DNA from: Clostridiaceae bacterium
GTDB taxonomy: Bacteria > Bacillota > Clostridia > Saccharofermentanales > Fastidiosipilaceae
Direction: 5' to 3'
DNA: 16,623 bases
Assembly: GCA_012514965.1 (NCBI GenBank)
Contig: JAAYZH010000088.1
Location: forward strand, 1-16,623
The notes under the pieces were generated by a model. The model was not told the origin of the DNA, searched no databases, and worked only from the letters and a program-made list of their open reading frames with translations. The position numbers were made by a program, and so were the translations under genes. How positions within the stretch are numbered: position 1 is the stretch's first letter; each line of letters opens with the position of its first letter. This document shows, piece by piece, positions 6,777-14,223 of this stretch.

Positions 6777-8099
6777 ATGCAGGATTTTCAGGTTCGATTC
6801 ATAGAAGTAGGCAGTCCCGAGGCGGAGGCCCAGCTGGGTCAGATAAGCGCCCGCAGCAAAATGGACATCGGCGATGTCAATGCGACCGTAGCTGCTGTTT
6901 TGGCCCGCGTGCAAGCAGAAGGCGACGCCGCCGTGCTGGACTACACGGAGCGTTTCGATAAGGTGCGCTTAAACGCCGCGGACTTGCCGGTGCGCAAAGA
7001 AGAGATAGAAGCAGCCCTGGCCGGTCTCGACCCGCAACTCTTGGCTGATCTGGAACGCGCTGCAGACTCAGTGCGACGCTTCCATGAAGCACAACTGATC
7101 AATTCGCAGGATGTCAGCCTGACAGACGCACATGGCAGCCGTGTCGCTTTGCTCGAGAGACCTCTGGAGCGGGTCGGTATTTATGTGCCGGGCGGAACCG
7201 CGCCCCTGCCGTCTTCCGTCCTGATGAACGCGATTCCCGCGGCGGTGGCCGGCGTGGAAGAAGTCATAATGTGCACGCCTCCGAATCGGGAGGGCAAGAT
7301 CGCCCCGGTTATTCTAGCCGCAGCCAGTCTGGCGGGAGTGACCAGAATCTTCCGGATCGGCGGCGCGCAGGCGATCGCCGCGCTGGCCTATGGGACGGAG
7401 ACCGTGCCCAAGGTGGACAAGATCAGCGGTCCAGGCAACATCTACGTCAATGTAGCTAAGCGCCTGGTCTACGGAACCGTCGATATCGACATGTTTGCCG
7501 GACCTTCCGAAATACTGATTATCGCCGACGAGAGTGCGCGCGCTTCCTTCGTTGCCAGCGACATGCTTTCGCAGGCTGAACACGATAAACTGGCTTCCGC
7601 CATACTCGTGACAGATAGTCGTGCGCTTGCTGAATCTGTTCAGAAGGAGTTGCAACGCTTGGCTTCGCAGGCTGGACGAACGGAAATCTTGCAAGCTTCC
7701 TTGCGCGACTATGGAGCGATCCTGCTCTGCCGGGACCTGTCGGAAGCCGTGGATTTGGCTAATCAATTCGCCCCCGAACACCTGGAAATCATGGTCAAGC
7801 CAGATGTCGAAGCCTCGATTCTGGCTGGCATCAAGAACGCCGGCGCGATTTTCGTCGGCGAATGGAGCCCCGAACCCTTGGGAGATTATTTCGCCGGACC
7901 GAATCATGTCCTGCCTACCTCGGGTACAGCGCGTTTCTTCTCGCCGCTCCATGTGGCGCAGTTCCGTAAGAAGATTTCCTTGATTCACTACCAGAAGGCG
8001 ACGCTGATGGAAGCAGCGGAGACTGTCGAACGTCTGGCTGCCTCTGAAGCGTTGGACTGCCACGCGGCAGCGGTGCGTGTGCGCCGGGAGGAGGGCTGA
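6777..8099 (+). CDS. hisD: Histidinol dehydrogenase HisD
   Basis: NAD-dependent zinc enzyme that oxidises L-histidinol to histidine in two steps, ending the pathway. The 440-residue length is normal. Conserved blocks are ERVGIYVPGGTAPLPSS (131-147), GPGNIYVNVAKRLVYG (218-233), DMFAGPSEILIIAD (238-251) and GPNHVLPTSGTARF (374-387). Likely zinc ligands are Gln266 and His269 in SQAEHD, Asp370 and His429. The catalytic Glu-His pair is Glu334-His335 in PEHLE. The ATG at 6777 follows a G-rich stretch (6765-6770) that serves as ribosome binding site. The stop overlaps the hisC start by one base. Confidence 0.97.
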   Translation: MQDFQVRFIEVGSPEAEAQLGQISARSKMDIGDVNATVAAVLARVQAEGDAAVLDYTERFDKVRLNAADLPVRKEEIEAALAGLDPQLLADLERAADSVRRFHEAQLINSQDVSLTDAHGSRVALLERPLERVGIYVPGGTAPLPSSVLMNAIPAAVAGVEEVIMCTPPNREGKIAPVILAAASLAGVTRIFRIGGAQAIAALAYGTETVPKVDKISGPGNIYVNVAKRLVYGTVDIDMFAGPSEILIIADESARASFVASDMLSQAEHDKLASAILVTDSRALAESVQKELQRLASQAGRTEILQASLRDYGAILLCRDLSEAVDLANQFAPEHLEIMVKPDVEASILAGIKNAGAIFVGEWSPEPLGDYFAGPNHVLPTSGTARFFSPLHVAQFRKKISLIHYQKATLMEAAETVERLAASEALDCHAAAVRVRREEG

Positions 8100-9196
8100 T
8101 GTCCAGCTTCGCGAATAGACTTACGCAGGGGCTTGAGCCCTACACACCCGGAGAACAGCCCAAGGAACCGGGCTTGATCAAGCTCAATACAAACGAGAAC
8201 CCCTTTGGCCCCGGACCCAAGGTCCGTGAGGCCATAGCAAGTTTCCCGCTTGAGGCACTTCGCCTGTACCCGGATCCCGAGTCTGTACAACTCCGGAGCA
8301 AGCTGGCTGAGGCGGCCGGCTTGAGCCCGGAGCAGGTCTTCGTCGGCAACGGTTCGGATGAGATCCTGGCCTTTATCTTTCAGACTTTTTTTGAGGCCAA
8401 AGGCGAGCCCCTCTTGTTCCCCGAAAAAACTTATAGCTTCTACGAAGTCTATGCCAAACGCTACGGAATTCCCTGCCTCACGCTGCCGCTGGATGCCGAC
8501 GAGCAAATCGACGTTACGGCCTTTGACCGCCCCTCGCAAGCAGTGATCCTCGCCAATCCCAATGCCCCGACCGGCTGCCTCCTGACTCCGCCCGAAATCG
8601 CCGAGCTCTGCGCGCAAAACGAGGAACGCCTGGTCGTAGTGGACGAGGCATACATCGACTTCGCTCCCGAAGGGATGACCGCGCTCAGTTTGCTTGCCCG
8701 TTTCGCGAATTTGCTGGTGGTCCAGACCTACAGCAAGTCCAGGTCTTTGGCCGGCTTGCGCATCGGCATGGCCTATGGCAGCCCTGAGCTGGTCAATGAT
8801 TTGAGCAAACAGAAGAACTGCTTCAACTCCTACCCTCTGGACCGTCTGGCGCAGACTCTGGCTAGAGCGGCTCTGGAAGAAGGCGGCTATTACCGTCACT
8901 GCTGTGCCGTTGTGAGAAACACCCGCGAGGAGGTGGCGGAGACTTTGCGAGGCATGGGCTTTTTTGTCACTCGTTCACATGCGAATTTCCTGTGGATACG
9001 CCATCCGGAGCAGACAGGAGAAGAACTGTACAAGGCCCTGCGCAGCCGCCGTTTTCTCGTCCGTCACTGGCAGCGGCCCGGCTTCCGGGATTTTCTGCGC
9101 GTCACGGTCGGTTCAGCGGAGGACATGGGGATTTTCCAGCGCGCGTTGGCCGAGATAATACAATATAATGGTTCCGTAAGCGAGGTGGAGAGATGA
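8099..9196 (+). CDS. hisC: Histidinol-phosphate aminotransferase HisC
   Basis: PLP-dependent fold-type I aminotransferase of 365 residues that converts imidazole-acetol phosphate to histidinol phosphate. Evidence includes LNTNENPFGP near the N-terminus, GNGSDEIL (83-90), NPNAPTG (153-159), the cofactor-contacting DEAYIDF (182-188) and the Schiff-base lysine Lys213 in TYSKSRSLAGLRIG, with Arg221 for phosphate or carboxylate contact. A GGGAGGAGGG stretch just upstream is a strong ribosome binding site. Its 3' end overlaps hisB by 4 nt (ATGA). Its position inside the his operon supports HisC over related aminotransferases such as CobD-like proteins. Confidence 0.95.
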   Translation: MSSFANRLTQGLEPYTPGEQPKEPGLIKLNTNENPFGPGPKVREAIASFPLEALRLYPDPESVQLRSKLAEAAGLSPEQVFVGNGSDEILAFIFQTFFEAKGEPLLFPEKTYSFYEVYAKRYGIPCLTLPLDADEQIDVTAFDRPSQAVILANPNAPTGCLLTPPEIAELCAQNEERLVVVDEAYIDFAPEGMTALSLLARFANLLVVQTYSKSRSLAGLRIGMAYGSPELVNDLSKQKNCFNSYPLDRLAQTLARAALEEGGYYRHCCAVVRNTREEVAETLRGMGFFVTRSHANFLWIRHPEQTGEELYKALRSRRFLVRHWQRPGFRDFLRVTVGSAEDMGIFQRALAEIIQYNGSVSEVER

Positions 9197-9777
9197 GAAG
9201 AGCAGAGATCGAGCGCAAGACTCAGGAGACGCAGGTCAAGTTGAGAATGGACTTGGATGGCAGCGGTGTCGGAAGCATCGACAGCGGAATCGGCTTCTTT
9301 GACCACATGCTCCAGCAGATCGTCAGGCATGGCAATCTGGACCTGGATCTCCGCGTAACAGGTGACCTGGAAGTCGACGCCCACCATACGATCGAGGACA
9401 CCGGCCTGGTCTTCGGGCAGGCGCTTCTGGAGGCTCTGGGCAGCAAGGCCGGAATCTCACGCTATGGACTCAGCTATGTGCCCATGGATGAGAGCCTTGC
9501 CAGAGTTGTGATAGACTTTTCGGGGCGGCCCTACCTGTATTTTCAGGCAGACTTCCCCTATGACTATCTCGGCGCTTACCCTTGCGAGATGACGAAGGAG
9601 TTTTTTCGCGCTGTAGCCCAGACCGCGGGGATGACCCTGCATGTGGAGCTGCTCCATGGCGAGAACGCGCACCATGAGACAGAGGCTATATTCAAGGCCT
9701 TCGGCCGCGCGCTTCGTCAGGCAGTGAGTATTGACCCTGAGGTCAAAGGCATTCCGTCGACGAAAGGCACATTGTAA
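9193..9777 (+). CDS. hisB: Imidazoleglycerol-phosphate dehydratase HisB
   Basis: Mn-dependent dehydratase converting imidazoleglycerol phosphate to imidazole-acetol phosphate. It is the stand-alone 194-residue form, without the N-terminal histidinol-phosphatase domain found in enteric HisB. Metal-binding motifs are complete: FDHML (36-40), HHTIED (64-69) and HHETE (160-164), with the usual PSTKGTL ending. No histidinol-phosphate phosphatase gene occurs in the window. The gene overlaps hisC by 4 nt and is followed by a 54-nt gap before purC, the only sizeable gap inside the operon. Confidence 0.97.
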   Translation: MRRAEIERKTQETQVKLRMDLDGSGVGSIDSGIGFFDHMLQQIVRHGNLDLDLRVTGDLEVDAHHTIEDTGLVFGQALLEALGSKAGISRYGLSYVPMDESLARVVIDFSGRPYLYFQADFPYDYLGAYPCEMTKEFFRAVAQTAGMTLHVELLHGENAHHETEAIFKAFGRALRQAVSIDPEVKGIPSTKGTL

Positions 9778-9831
9778 TTGTTTGCAGATGACCCTGTAAA
9801 CAGGAACAAACGAAGAAAAGAGGAGCTGACC

Positions 9832-10734
9832 ATGCTAATTGGAGATACTGGATTTATTGATTTACCCAAGGCCGGACGAGGCAAGGTACGGGAGATTTAC
9901 GATCTCGGCGACATGCTCTTGCTGGTTGTCACGGACAGAGTATCGGCTTTCGATGTGGTGTTCCGGGAGCTGATCCCATTCAAGGGTCAGGTGCTGAACA
10001 GCATTTCCGCCTTTTGGTTTGAGAAGTTCAAGGACTTAGTGCCGAATCACATGATCAGCACAGATCCTCTGACCTATCCTGAGCCCCTGCCGCAGTATGC
10101 GGAGCAGCTGGCCGGGCGTTCCATGCTGGTGAAGAAGGCGCAGATGCTGCCGGCCGAGTGTATCGTGAGAGGCTACCTCGAGGGTTCCGCCTGGAAAGAG
10201 TATCAGACAAGCGGTACCGTGAGTGGGATCAAGATGCCCGAAGGCCTGCGCCGCGGCGACCGACTGCCCCAGCCCTTGTTCACGCCTTCGACGAAGGCCG
10301 AGAGCGGACATGACGAGAATATTACAGTGGAACAACTGAAGGATCTTGTCGGTGCCGAGATGGGTGCGAAGCTAGAAGACCTGTCACTGAAGATCTACGA
10401 GAGCGGTGCTGCTTACGCACTTGAGCGGGGCCTGATTTTGGCCGACACAAAATTCGAGTTCGGCATGCTTGACGGGGAAATCATTCTCTGTGATGAAGTC
10501 TTGACACCGGATTCGTCGCGCTTCTGGGATCTTGCCCTGTACGAGCCGGGCAAAGCACAGCAGAGCTTTGACAAGCAGTACCTGCGCGATTACCTGGAAA
10601 CACTTGACTGGGACAAGCAAGAACCGGCACCGGGGCTTCCCGACGATGTGGTCGAGCAGACCTCCGCGCGCTATCTTGAAGCGTATCGTCTCCTAACCGG
10701 TGAGGACTTGCCGGGAACGGTGACCGGAGCATGA
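9832..10734 (+). CDS. purC: Phosphoribosylaminoimidazole-succinocarboxamide synthase PurC
   Basis: SAICAR synthetase, which joins CAIR and aspartate using ATP in purine synthesis; PurB then cleaves SAICAR to AICAR. The 300-residue protein belongs to the longer yeast-Ade1-like class, not the ~240-residue Bacillus type. Motifs are GRGKVREIYDLGD (15-27), VTDRVSAFD (33-41), ECIVRGYLEGSAWKEY (109-124), ADTKFEFG (204-211) and DEVLTPDSSRFW (221-232). I choose ATG 9832 because AAGAGGAG lies 6 nt upstream; an upstream in-frame TTG at 9778 would give a non-conserved 18-residue extension. It lies between hisB and hisA, where hisH usually stands, and overlaps hisA by 4 nt, so it is clearly part of the operon. 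AICAR is also the by-product of the HisF/HisH reaction, linking both pathways. Confidence 0.96.
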   Translation: MLIGDTGFIDLPKAGRGKVREIYDLGDMLLLVVTDRVSAFDVVFRELIPFKGQVLNSISAFWFEKFKDLVPNHMISTDPLTYPEPLPQYAEQLAGRSMLVKKAQMLPAECIVRGYLEGSAWKEYQTSGTVSGIKMPEGLRRGDRLPQPLFTPSTKAESGHDENITVEQLKDLVGAEMGAKLEDLSLKIYESGAAYALERGLILADTKFEFGMLDGEIILCDEVLTPDSSRFWDLALYEPGKAQQSFDKQYLRDYLETLDWDKQEPAPGLPDDVVEQTSARYLEAYRLLTGEDLPGTVTGA

Positions 10735-11456
10735 TTCTGTATCCGGCTATTGATCTGCTAAACGGCCAGGTGGTTCGCCTCCTCAAGGGCGACTACGACC
10801 AGGTCACTGTCTATGATGAAGACCCTGTGCATGCGGCACGCGTCATGCAGGAGGCGGGGGCCAGCTGGCTCCATATTGTCGACTTGAATGCGGCCAAAGC
10901 CGGCGGCCAGACGAATCTCGCTGTGATTGCGAAAATCGCCGCAGCGACCGGCCTCAGAATTCAAAACGGCGGAGGCATCCGCAGCCTGGAAGCGCTCGAA
11001 GCGCGCTTTGCTGCGGGCGTCACGCGGGCAGTGCTTGGTACAGCCGCAATTGAAGAACCGGAATTCGTGGCGGAGGCACTGAGGCGCTACGGCGACCGCA
11101 TCGCAATCGGACTTGATTGTCTGGGTCAGGAAGTCCGCATCCACGGCTGGACCAGAGGCGGCAAAAAAACACGAGACGAACTAGTGCTTGAGCTCAAAGA
11201 GCTCGGTGCGAAAACACTAATCTATACCGACATTAGTCGGGATGGTGCTTTGGCAGGACCTTCCTTCGACAGTACAGAAGAACTCATCCGGACCTCCGGA
11301 CTCGATGTAATTTTGTCAGGCGGGGTCCATGCAGAATCTGACTTGCAGCGAGCCAGGGAAATTGGCGCATCCGGCGCAATTATAGGCAGAGCATATTATG
11401 AGGGCAAAATCGACCTGGCCTCATGCATCACGAAATACGAAAGGGAATCAGTATGA
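10731..11456 (+). CDS. hisA: ProFAR isomerase HisA
   Basis: (beta-alpha)8-barrel isomerase (1-(5-phosphoribosyl)-5-[(5-phosphoribosylamino)methylideneamino]imidazole-4-carboxamide isomerase) acting before the HisF/HisH step. 241 residues. YPAIDLLNGQVVRLLKGDY at the N-terminus places the catalytic Asp8. IQNGGGIRS (77-85) and LSGGVH (195-200) are the two phosphate loops, and Asp129 in GLDC and TDISRDG (166-172) complete the active site. The N-terminus is that of HisA, not HisF, which would read IPCLDV and GRVVKG. The start overlaps the purC stop (ATGA), and the stop overlaps the hisE start in the same way. Confidence 0.96.
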   Translation: MILYPAIDLLNGQVVRLLKGDYDQVTVYDEDPVHAARVMQEAGASWLHIVDLNAAKAGGQTNLAVIAKIAAATGLRIQNGGGIRSLEALEARFAAGVTRAVLGTAAIEEPEFVAEALRRYGDRIAIGLDCLGQEVRIHGWTRGGKKTRDELVLELKELGAKTLIYTDISRDGALAGPSFDSTEELIRTSGLDVILSGGVHAESDLQRAREIGASGAIIGRAYYEGKIDLASCITKYERESV

Positions 11457-11746
11457 GCAATATCGGCAATATTATGGATGAAGTATATGAGGTCGTCTCC
11501 CACCGCAAGCAGAGCCCGAAAGACGGCGCCTACACCACGTATCTGTTTGAGAAAGGCATCGACAAAATCTGCAAAAAGGTCGGTGAAGAGGCTGCCGAAG
11601 TCATTATCGCGGCAAAAAATCACTCCAAAGAAGAAATGGTTTATGAAATCTCTGACCTGCATTACCATCTGATGGTTCTCATGGTCAATGAAGGCATCAC
11701 CTTTGATGACCTTTACGAAGAACTGCGGAAGAGAAGACCACAATAG
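11453..11746 (+). CDS. hisE: Phosphoribosyl-ATP pyrophosphatase HisE
   Basis: MazG-like all-alpha pyrophosphohydrolase that removes pyrophosphate from phosphoribosyl-ATP, the second pathway step. 97 residues with KKVGEEAAEVIIAAKN (41-56, EExxE metal motif) and the second acidic cluster EISDLHYHL (65-73). I choose ATG 11453, which overlaps the hisA stop and follows AAAGGGA; an upstream in-frame ATG at 11423 lies inside hisA and is unlikely. HisE is stand-alone here: the cyclohydrolase HisI, often fused or adjacent, is absent. Last gene of the operon. Confidence 0.95.
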   Translation: MSNIGNIMDEVYEVVSHRKQSPKDGAYTTYLFEKGIDKICKKVGEEAAEVIIAAKNHSKEEMVYEISDLHYHLMVLMVNEGITFDDLYEELRKRRPQ

Positions 11747-11855
11747 CACCCGTTGCCTGTCCCAGGACAGGTACCGGCTCCCTGACCGGCACCGGTACGA
11801 ATGTAAAGGATGGAATCGGGAGCGGCTGTTAAAACGGCTAGTCCTCTTCAATTTC

Positions 11856-11985
11856 GGGGCGGCCGTGGCAATTTTGCCGTTATTCGGGAGTGCTCGACGT
11901 ACAGCGACGAAAGTTTCCTTTTCCAGGGGCTTTCGTGGCAACTTTGTCCGCTATCTGTGAGGCAGGCCGTACGGCAATGAAAGTT
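11856..11985. repeat. Degenerate tandem repeat, 70-nt period
   Basis: The block beginning GGGGC...CGTGGCAA and ending GAAAGTT occurs at 11856-11915 and again at 11926-11985, offset by exactly 70 nt, with about two thirds of positions identical ungapped. Shared anchors are GGGGC, CGTGGCAA(T/C)TTTG, CGTAC and GAAAGTT. A hairpin ACGAAAG/CTTTCGT (11907-11913 with 11930-11936) spans the copy junction. A partial third copy may begin near 11996. Neither strand yields a convincing protein. Confidence 0.6.
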
Positions 11986-12192
11986 GACATCTTTGGGAGG
12001 AGGCTTTTTTCGATGGCCTCTGATTGTCAAGCCTTACTCAGGGGTATTGTTTTGGCCCGGTGGCAGCACCCCGGAGATTTATGTTATCCTTTCCAAGGAA
12101 TGAAGAATCAAGCGAAGTTTGGCAGCGGACAGATATGCAGAGTGAAGAGGCGAGGTTGTCGCAGAATTGCGCGCGAACATTACGAACGCGGT

Positions 12193-12221
12193 TTGACAGC
12201 CAATAATGCCTATGCTATAAT
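12193..12221 (+). promoter_or_regulatory. Consensus extended -10 promoter for rpmG-secE-nusG
   Basis: TTGACA (12193-12198), exactly 17 nt, then TATAAT (12216-12221), preceded by TG at 12213-12214 (extended -10). Both hexamers match consensus perfectly. Transcription should begin near 12228, giving a leader of about 85 nt with a weak GAGCGC/GTGCTC hairpin before rpmG. Confidence 0.92.
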
Positions 12222-12313
12222 CTCCCGTGCTTGTTGAACCGAGCGCTATTTTTTTATGTGCTCATTTTGTGCGCCATAAACTGATATAGACTCACTACGG
12301 AGGTAAGGGAATC

Positions 12314-12478
12314 ATGGCAAAGTCTGGTGCCGCGGAGATTGTAATTCTGGCTTGCGACGAGTGCAAACAGAGAAATTACACCACTAAGAAGAACAAGAAA
12401 GCTCACCCCGCTCGACTGGAGATGAATAAATTCTGCAGACACTGTCGGAAGCACACGCTTCACAAAGAGACCAAGTAA
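12314..12478 (+). CDS. rpmG: Large-subunit ribosomal protein L33 (bL33), zinc-binding form
   Basis: Small 54-residue ribosomal protein of the 50S subunit near the E site. It carries two CxxC pairs, CDEC (14-17) and CRHC (41-44), which is the zinc-binding form of bL33. The ending HKETK is typical. GGAGGT at 12299-12304 is an excellent ribosome binding site for the ATG at 12314. The rpmG-secE-nusG-rplK-rplA order is standard in Firmicutes. Confidence 0.95.
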   Translation: MAKSGAAEIVILACDECKQRNYTTKKNKKAHPARLEMNKFCRHCRKHTLHKETK

Positions 12479-12509
12479 GTGTCTTCAAGTGTGAAGAAGG
12501 GACATCGAT

Positions 12510-12977
12510 ATGGCGAATAAGTCGAACAACACTCCGAACAAAGCAGATCAGGCAGCGAAGGACGCGAAGTCCTCAGCCGGCAATTTGACTGCTCGTAAGG
12601 ACAACGCAGTGAAGCCTAAGAAGACGACTGCAGCCGCTGCCAAGAAGGCTAAGCAGGAGACTACATTCCTGGCGAAGGTCAAGAATTTTTTCCGCGGCTT
12701 GCGCAACGAGCTTAAGCTGGTCGTCTGGCCTGACCGCAAGAAGGTCAAGGAAACAGCCTCGGTTGTGCTGGTCGTTGTTGCCTTGCTTGTAGCGGTAATT
12801 TTTGTGGTCGATTCGCTGATGACAGGTCTTCTGGGCGTGTTGGGCTTCAACGTCGCGCCTACAGCTCCGACAACAGCCTCCAGCGCAGTCGTTACGACAA
12901 CAGCTCAAGCTGAGACTACAAGTGCTTCTTCGACGACCGTTGTCGTCACGAGCACTACTACTGCGAGCGGAAACTAA
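12510..12977 (+). CDS. secE: Preprotein translocase subunit SecE with Thr/Ser-rich tail
   Basis: Essential clamp subunit of the SecYEG channel. The core is recognisable: KVKNFFRGLRNELKLVVWPDRKKVKETASVV (57-86, amphipathic helix with the conserved VVWPDRK segment), followed by one membrane helix (about 84-107). At 155 residues it is much longer than the usual ~60-75 of Gram-positive SecE. The first 50 residues are a Lys/Ala-rich cytoplasmic extension. Residues about 116-155 form a low-complexity Thr/Ser/Ala/Val tail that the SecE topology would place outside the membrane. The ATG at 12510 is preceded by AGAAGGG. Identity follows from core motif and position between rpmG and nusG. Confidence 0.94.
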   Translation: MANKSNNTPNKADQAAKDAKSSAGNLTARKDNAVKPKKTTAAAAKKAKQETTFLAKVKNFFRGLRNELKLVVWPDRKKVKETASVVLVVVALLVAVIFVVDSLMTGLLGVLGFNVAPTAPTTASSAVVTTTAQAETTSASSTTVVVTSTTTASGN

Positions 12978-12989
12978 TAGGAGAAGAGA

Positions 12990-13691
12990 ATGGCAGATTT
13001 TATAGAAGAGAAGGATGCATCTGAGATCCAGTCGGCCGCAGATCCGGCCCTGAACGACGAAGTTGCAATCACCGAAGCCGTTGCGGAAGCAACTGAATCG
13101 GAAGTTTCTGCCGCCTCGGAGACCGGAGATGTAGAGACTGCTCCTGTTGAGCCTGAAGCCCCGGCATCCGTGCGTGACGATGCACTTTGGTACGTCGCCC
13201 ACACGTATTCCGGTTATGAGAACAAGGTCAAGCAGACACTCGAACAGATCGTCCAGAACCGCAACTTGCAAGATTTTATCCAGGAGATTGAGGTCCCGGT
13301 CGAGGAAGTCGTCGAGATCAAAGAAGGTAAGAAGAAGACTTCTCTTCGTAAGATCTTCCCCGGCTACGTCCTGATCAAGATGGTCCTGAACGATGACATC
13401 TGGTACATCGTCCGCAACACGCGCGGTGTCACAGGCTTCGTCGGACCGAACTCGAAGCCCGTACCGCTGCAAGACGAAGAGCTTGCCATGATGGGCGTCA
13501 AGACCGATTGGGTACCCGATGTCGATTACGAAGTCGGTGATTCGGTGAAAATCATCAGCGGCCCGCTGGAAAGCTTCATGGGCAGCGTCGAGGAGATCAA
13601 CTTCGAAAAGAAGAAGGTTCGCTTGATGGTATCCATGTTCGGCCGCGAGACACCGGTGGAGCTCGACTTCACCCAGGTTATGCGCCTGTAA
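12990..13691 (+). CDS. nusG: Transcription termination/antitermination factor NusG
   Basis: RNA polymerase-binding elongation factor that affects pausing and Rho-dependent termination and couples transcription to translation. 233 residues. The NGN domain (about 66-165) is shown by WYVAHTYSGYENKVKQTLE and FPGYVLIKM, then GVTGFVG. The KOW domain (about 181-233) is shown by VGDSVKIISGPLESFMGSVEEI and the MFGRETPVELDF ending. The first ~62 residues are an acidic, Ala/Glu-rich extension absent from the ~177-residue Bacillus protein. The ATG at 12990 follows AGGAGAAG. It lies 12 nt after secE. Confidence 0.97.
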   Translation: MADFIEEKDASEIQSAADPALNDEVAITEAVAEATESEVSAASETGDVETAPVEPEAPASVRDDALWYVAHTYSGYENKVKQTLEQIVQNRNLQDFIQEIEVPVEEVVEIKEGKKKTSLRKIFPGYVLIKMVLNDDIWYIVRNTRGVTGFVGPNSKPVPLQDEELAMMGVKTDWVPDVDYEVGDSVKIISGPLESFMGSVEEINFEKKKVRLMVSMFGRETPVELDFTQVMRL

Positions 13692-13705
13692 AAGCTTTTA
13701 CGTTA

Positions 13706-13754
13706 CTTGTCTCTCCGCTTTGCGGAGTAGTAGATAAGCACGGCTTTGGCCGTG
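13706..13754 (+). promoter_or_regulatory. Two adjacent hairpins in the rplK leader, candidate L1 operator
   Basis: The first structure joins CTTGTCT (13706-13712) with AGATAAG (13732-13738, one G-U) and CTCCGC (13713-13718) with GCGGAG (13722-13727), separated by a one-sided 4-nt bulge TAGT (13728-13731). Directly after it lies CACGGC/GCCGTG (13739-13754) with a TTTG loop. Neither has a T tract. L1 is known in other bacteria to repress its own rplK-rplA mRNA by binding two helices joined by an asymmetric loop just before rplK, so this is a candidate site by position and shape only. Confidence 0.45.
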
Positions 13755-13778
13755 AAAGAATTTTGGGAGGTGGCTACA

Positions 13779-14213
13779 ATGGCCAAAAAAATTACCGGAT
13801 ATGTAAAACTACAGATTCCAGCAGGTAAAGCAACGCCAGCGCCGCCGGTAGGACCAGTTCTTGGACAACACGGAATTTCGATTCCCCAGTTTGTTAAGGA
13901 ATTCAACGAGAAAACTGCTGCTGATGTCGGCTTGATCATTCCTGTCGTCATCACGGTGTACGCAGATCGTTCGTACTCCTTTATCACCAAGACTCCTCCG
14001 GTTCCGGTTCTGCTGAAGAAAGCCTGCAACGTCGCTAAGGGTTCAGGTGTTCCTCAGAAGGACAAGGTCGCGCGCATCAAGCGTTCGGAAGTTCGCAAGA
14101 TCGCCGAGCTGAAGATGAAGGATACCAATGCCGCAAGTGTTGAAGCCTGTATGGAAATGGTCGCAGGTACCGCACGCAGCATGGGCATCGTCGTCGAGAA
14201 CGACGAGAGCTAA
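13779..14213 (+). CDS. rplK: Large-subunit ribosomal protein L11 (uL11)
   Basis: 144-residue protein of the GTPase-associated centre, binding 23S rRNA helices 43-44; in relaxed-response bacteria it is needed to activate Rel[31 protein letters not shown] is the canonical N-terminus (residues 3-32), and the C-terminal rRNA-binding domain ends [11 protein letters not shown] choose the ATG at 13779, preceded by GGGAGGTGG. An in-frame TTG at 13746 lies inside the upstream hairpin and would add non-conserved residues. It precedes rplA by 10 nt. Confidence 0.97.
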   Translation: MAKKITGYVKLQIPAGKATPAPPVGPVLGQHGISIPQFVKEFNEKTAADVGLIIPVVITVYADRSYSFITKTPPVPVLLKKACNVAKGSGVPQKDKVARIKRSEVRKIAELKMKDTNAASVEACMEMVAGTARSMGIVVENDES

Positions 14214-14223
14214 GGAGGGCAAG

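Larger units (their letters stand above)
11747..12313. other. 567-nt gap between hisE and rpmG, no credible gene
   Basis: No reading frame here has both a ribosome binding site and recognisable protein character. The first 55 nt hold two GC-rich hairpins: CCTGTC/GACAGG (11756-11771) and GTACCGG/CCGGTAC (11771-11798). Neither has a T tract, so they may act as the 3' end of the his mRNA but are not classical terminators. A degenerate tandem repeat (11856-11985) follows, then about 200 nt with nothing identifiable, and finally a consensus promoter and the rpmG leader. Confidence 0.7.

Noticed and set aside
7988..8899. Long open frame on the - strand (303 codons) opposite hisD/hisC
   Set aside because: It lies antisense to two clearly identified his genes, has no ribosome binding site or domain motif, and is a by-product of GC-rich codon use.
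9778..9831. TTG at 9778 as the purC start
   Set aside because: It directly abuts the hisB stop without a suitable binding site and adds non-conserved residues; ATG 9832 has a well-spaced AAGAGGAG.
11396..12030. Frames on both strands across the hisE end and the repeat region
   Set aside because: They read through the degenerate tandem repeat, lack ribosome binding sites, and resemble no protein family; repeat-derived.
12050..12080. GGTGGCAGCACCCCGG as a T-box antiterminator
   Set aside because: It lacks the TGGNACCGCG core, there is no specifier-stem region, and the downstream gene is not amino-acid related.
12573..13472. 299-codon - strand frame opposite secE/nusG
   Set aside because: Antisense to well-supported genes, Ser/Arg/Leu-rich low complexity, no recognisable family.
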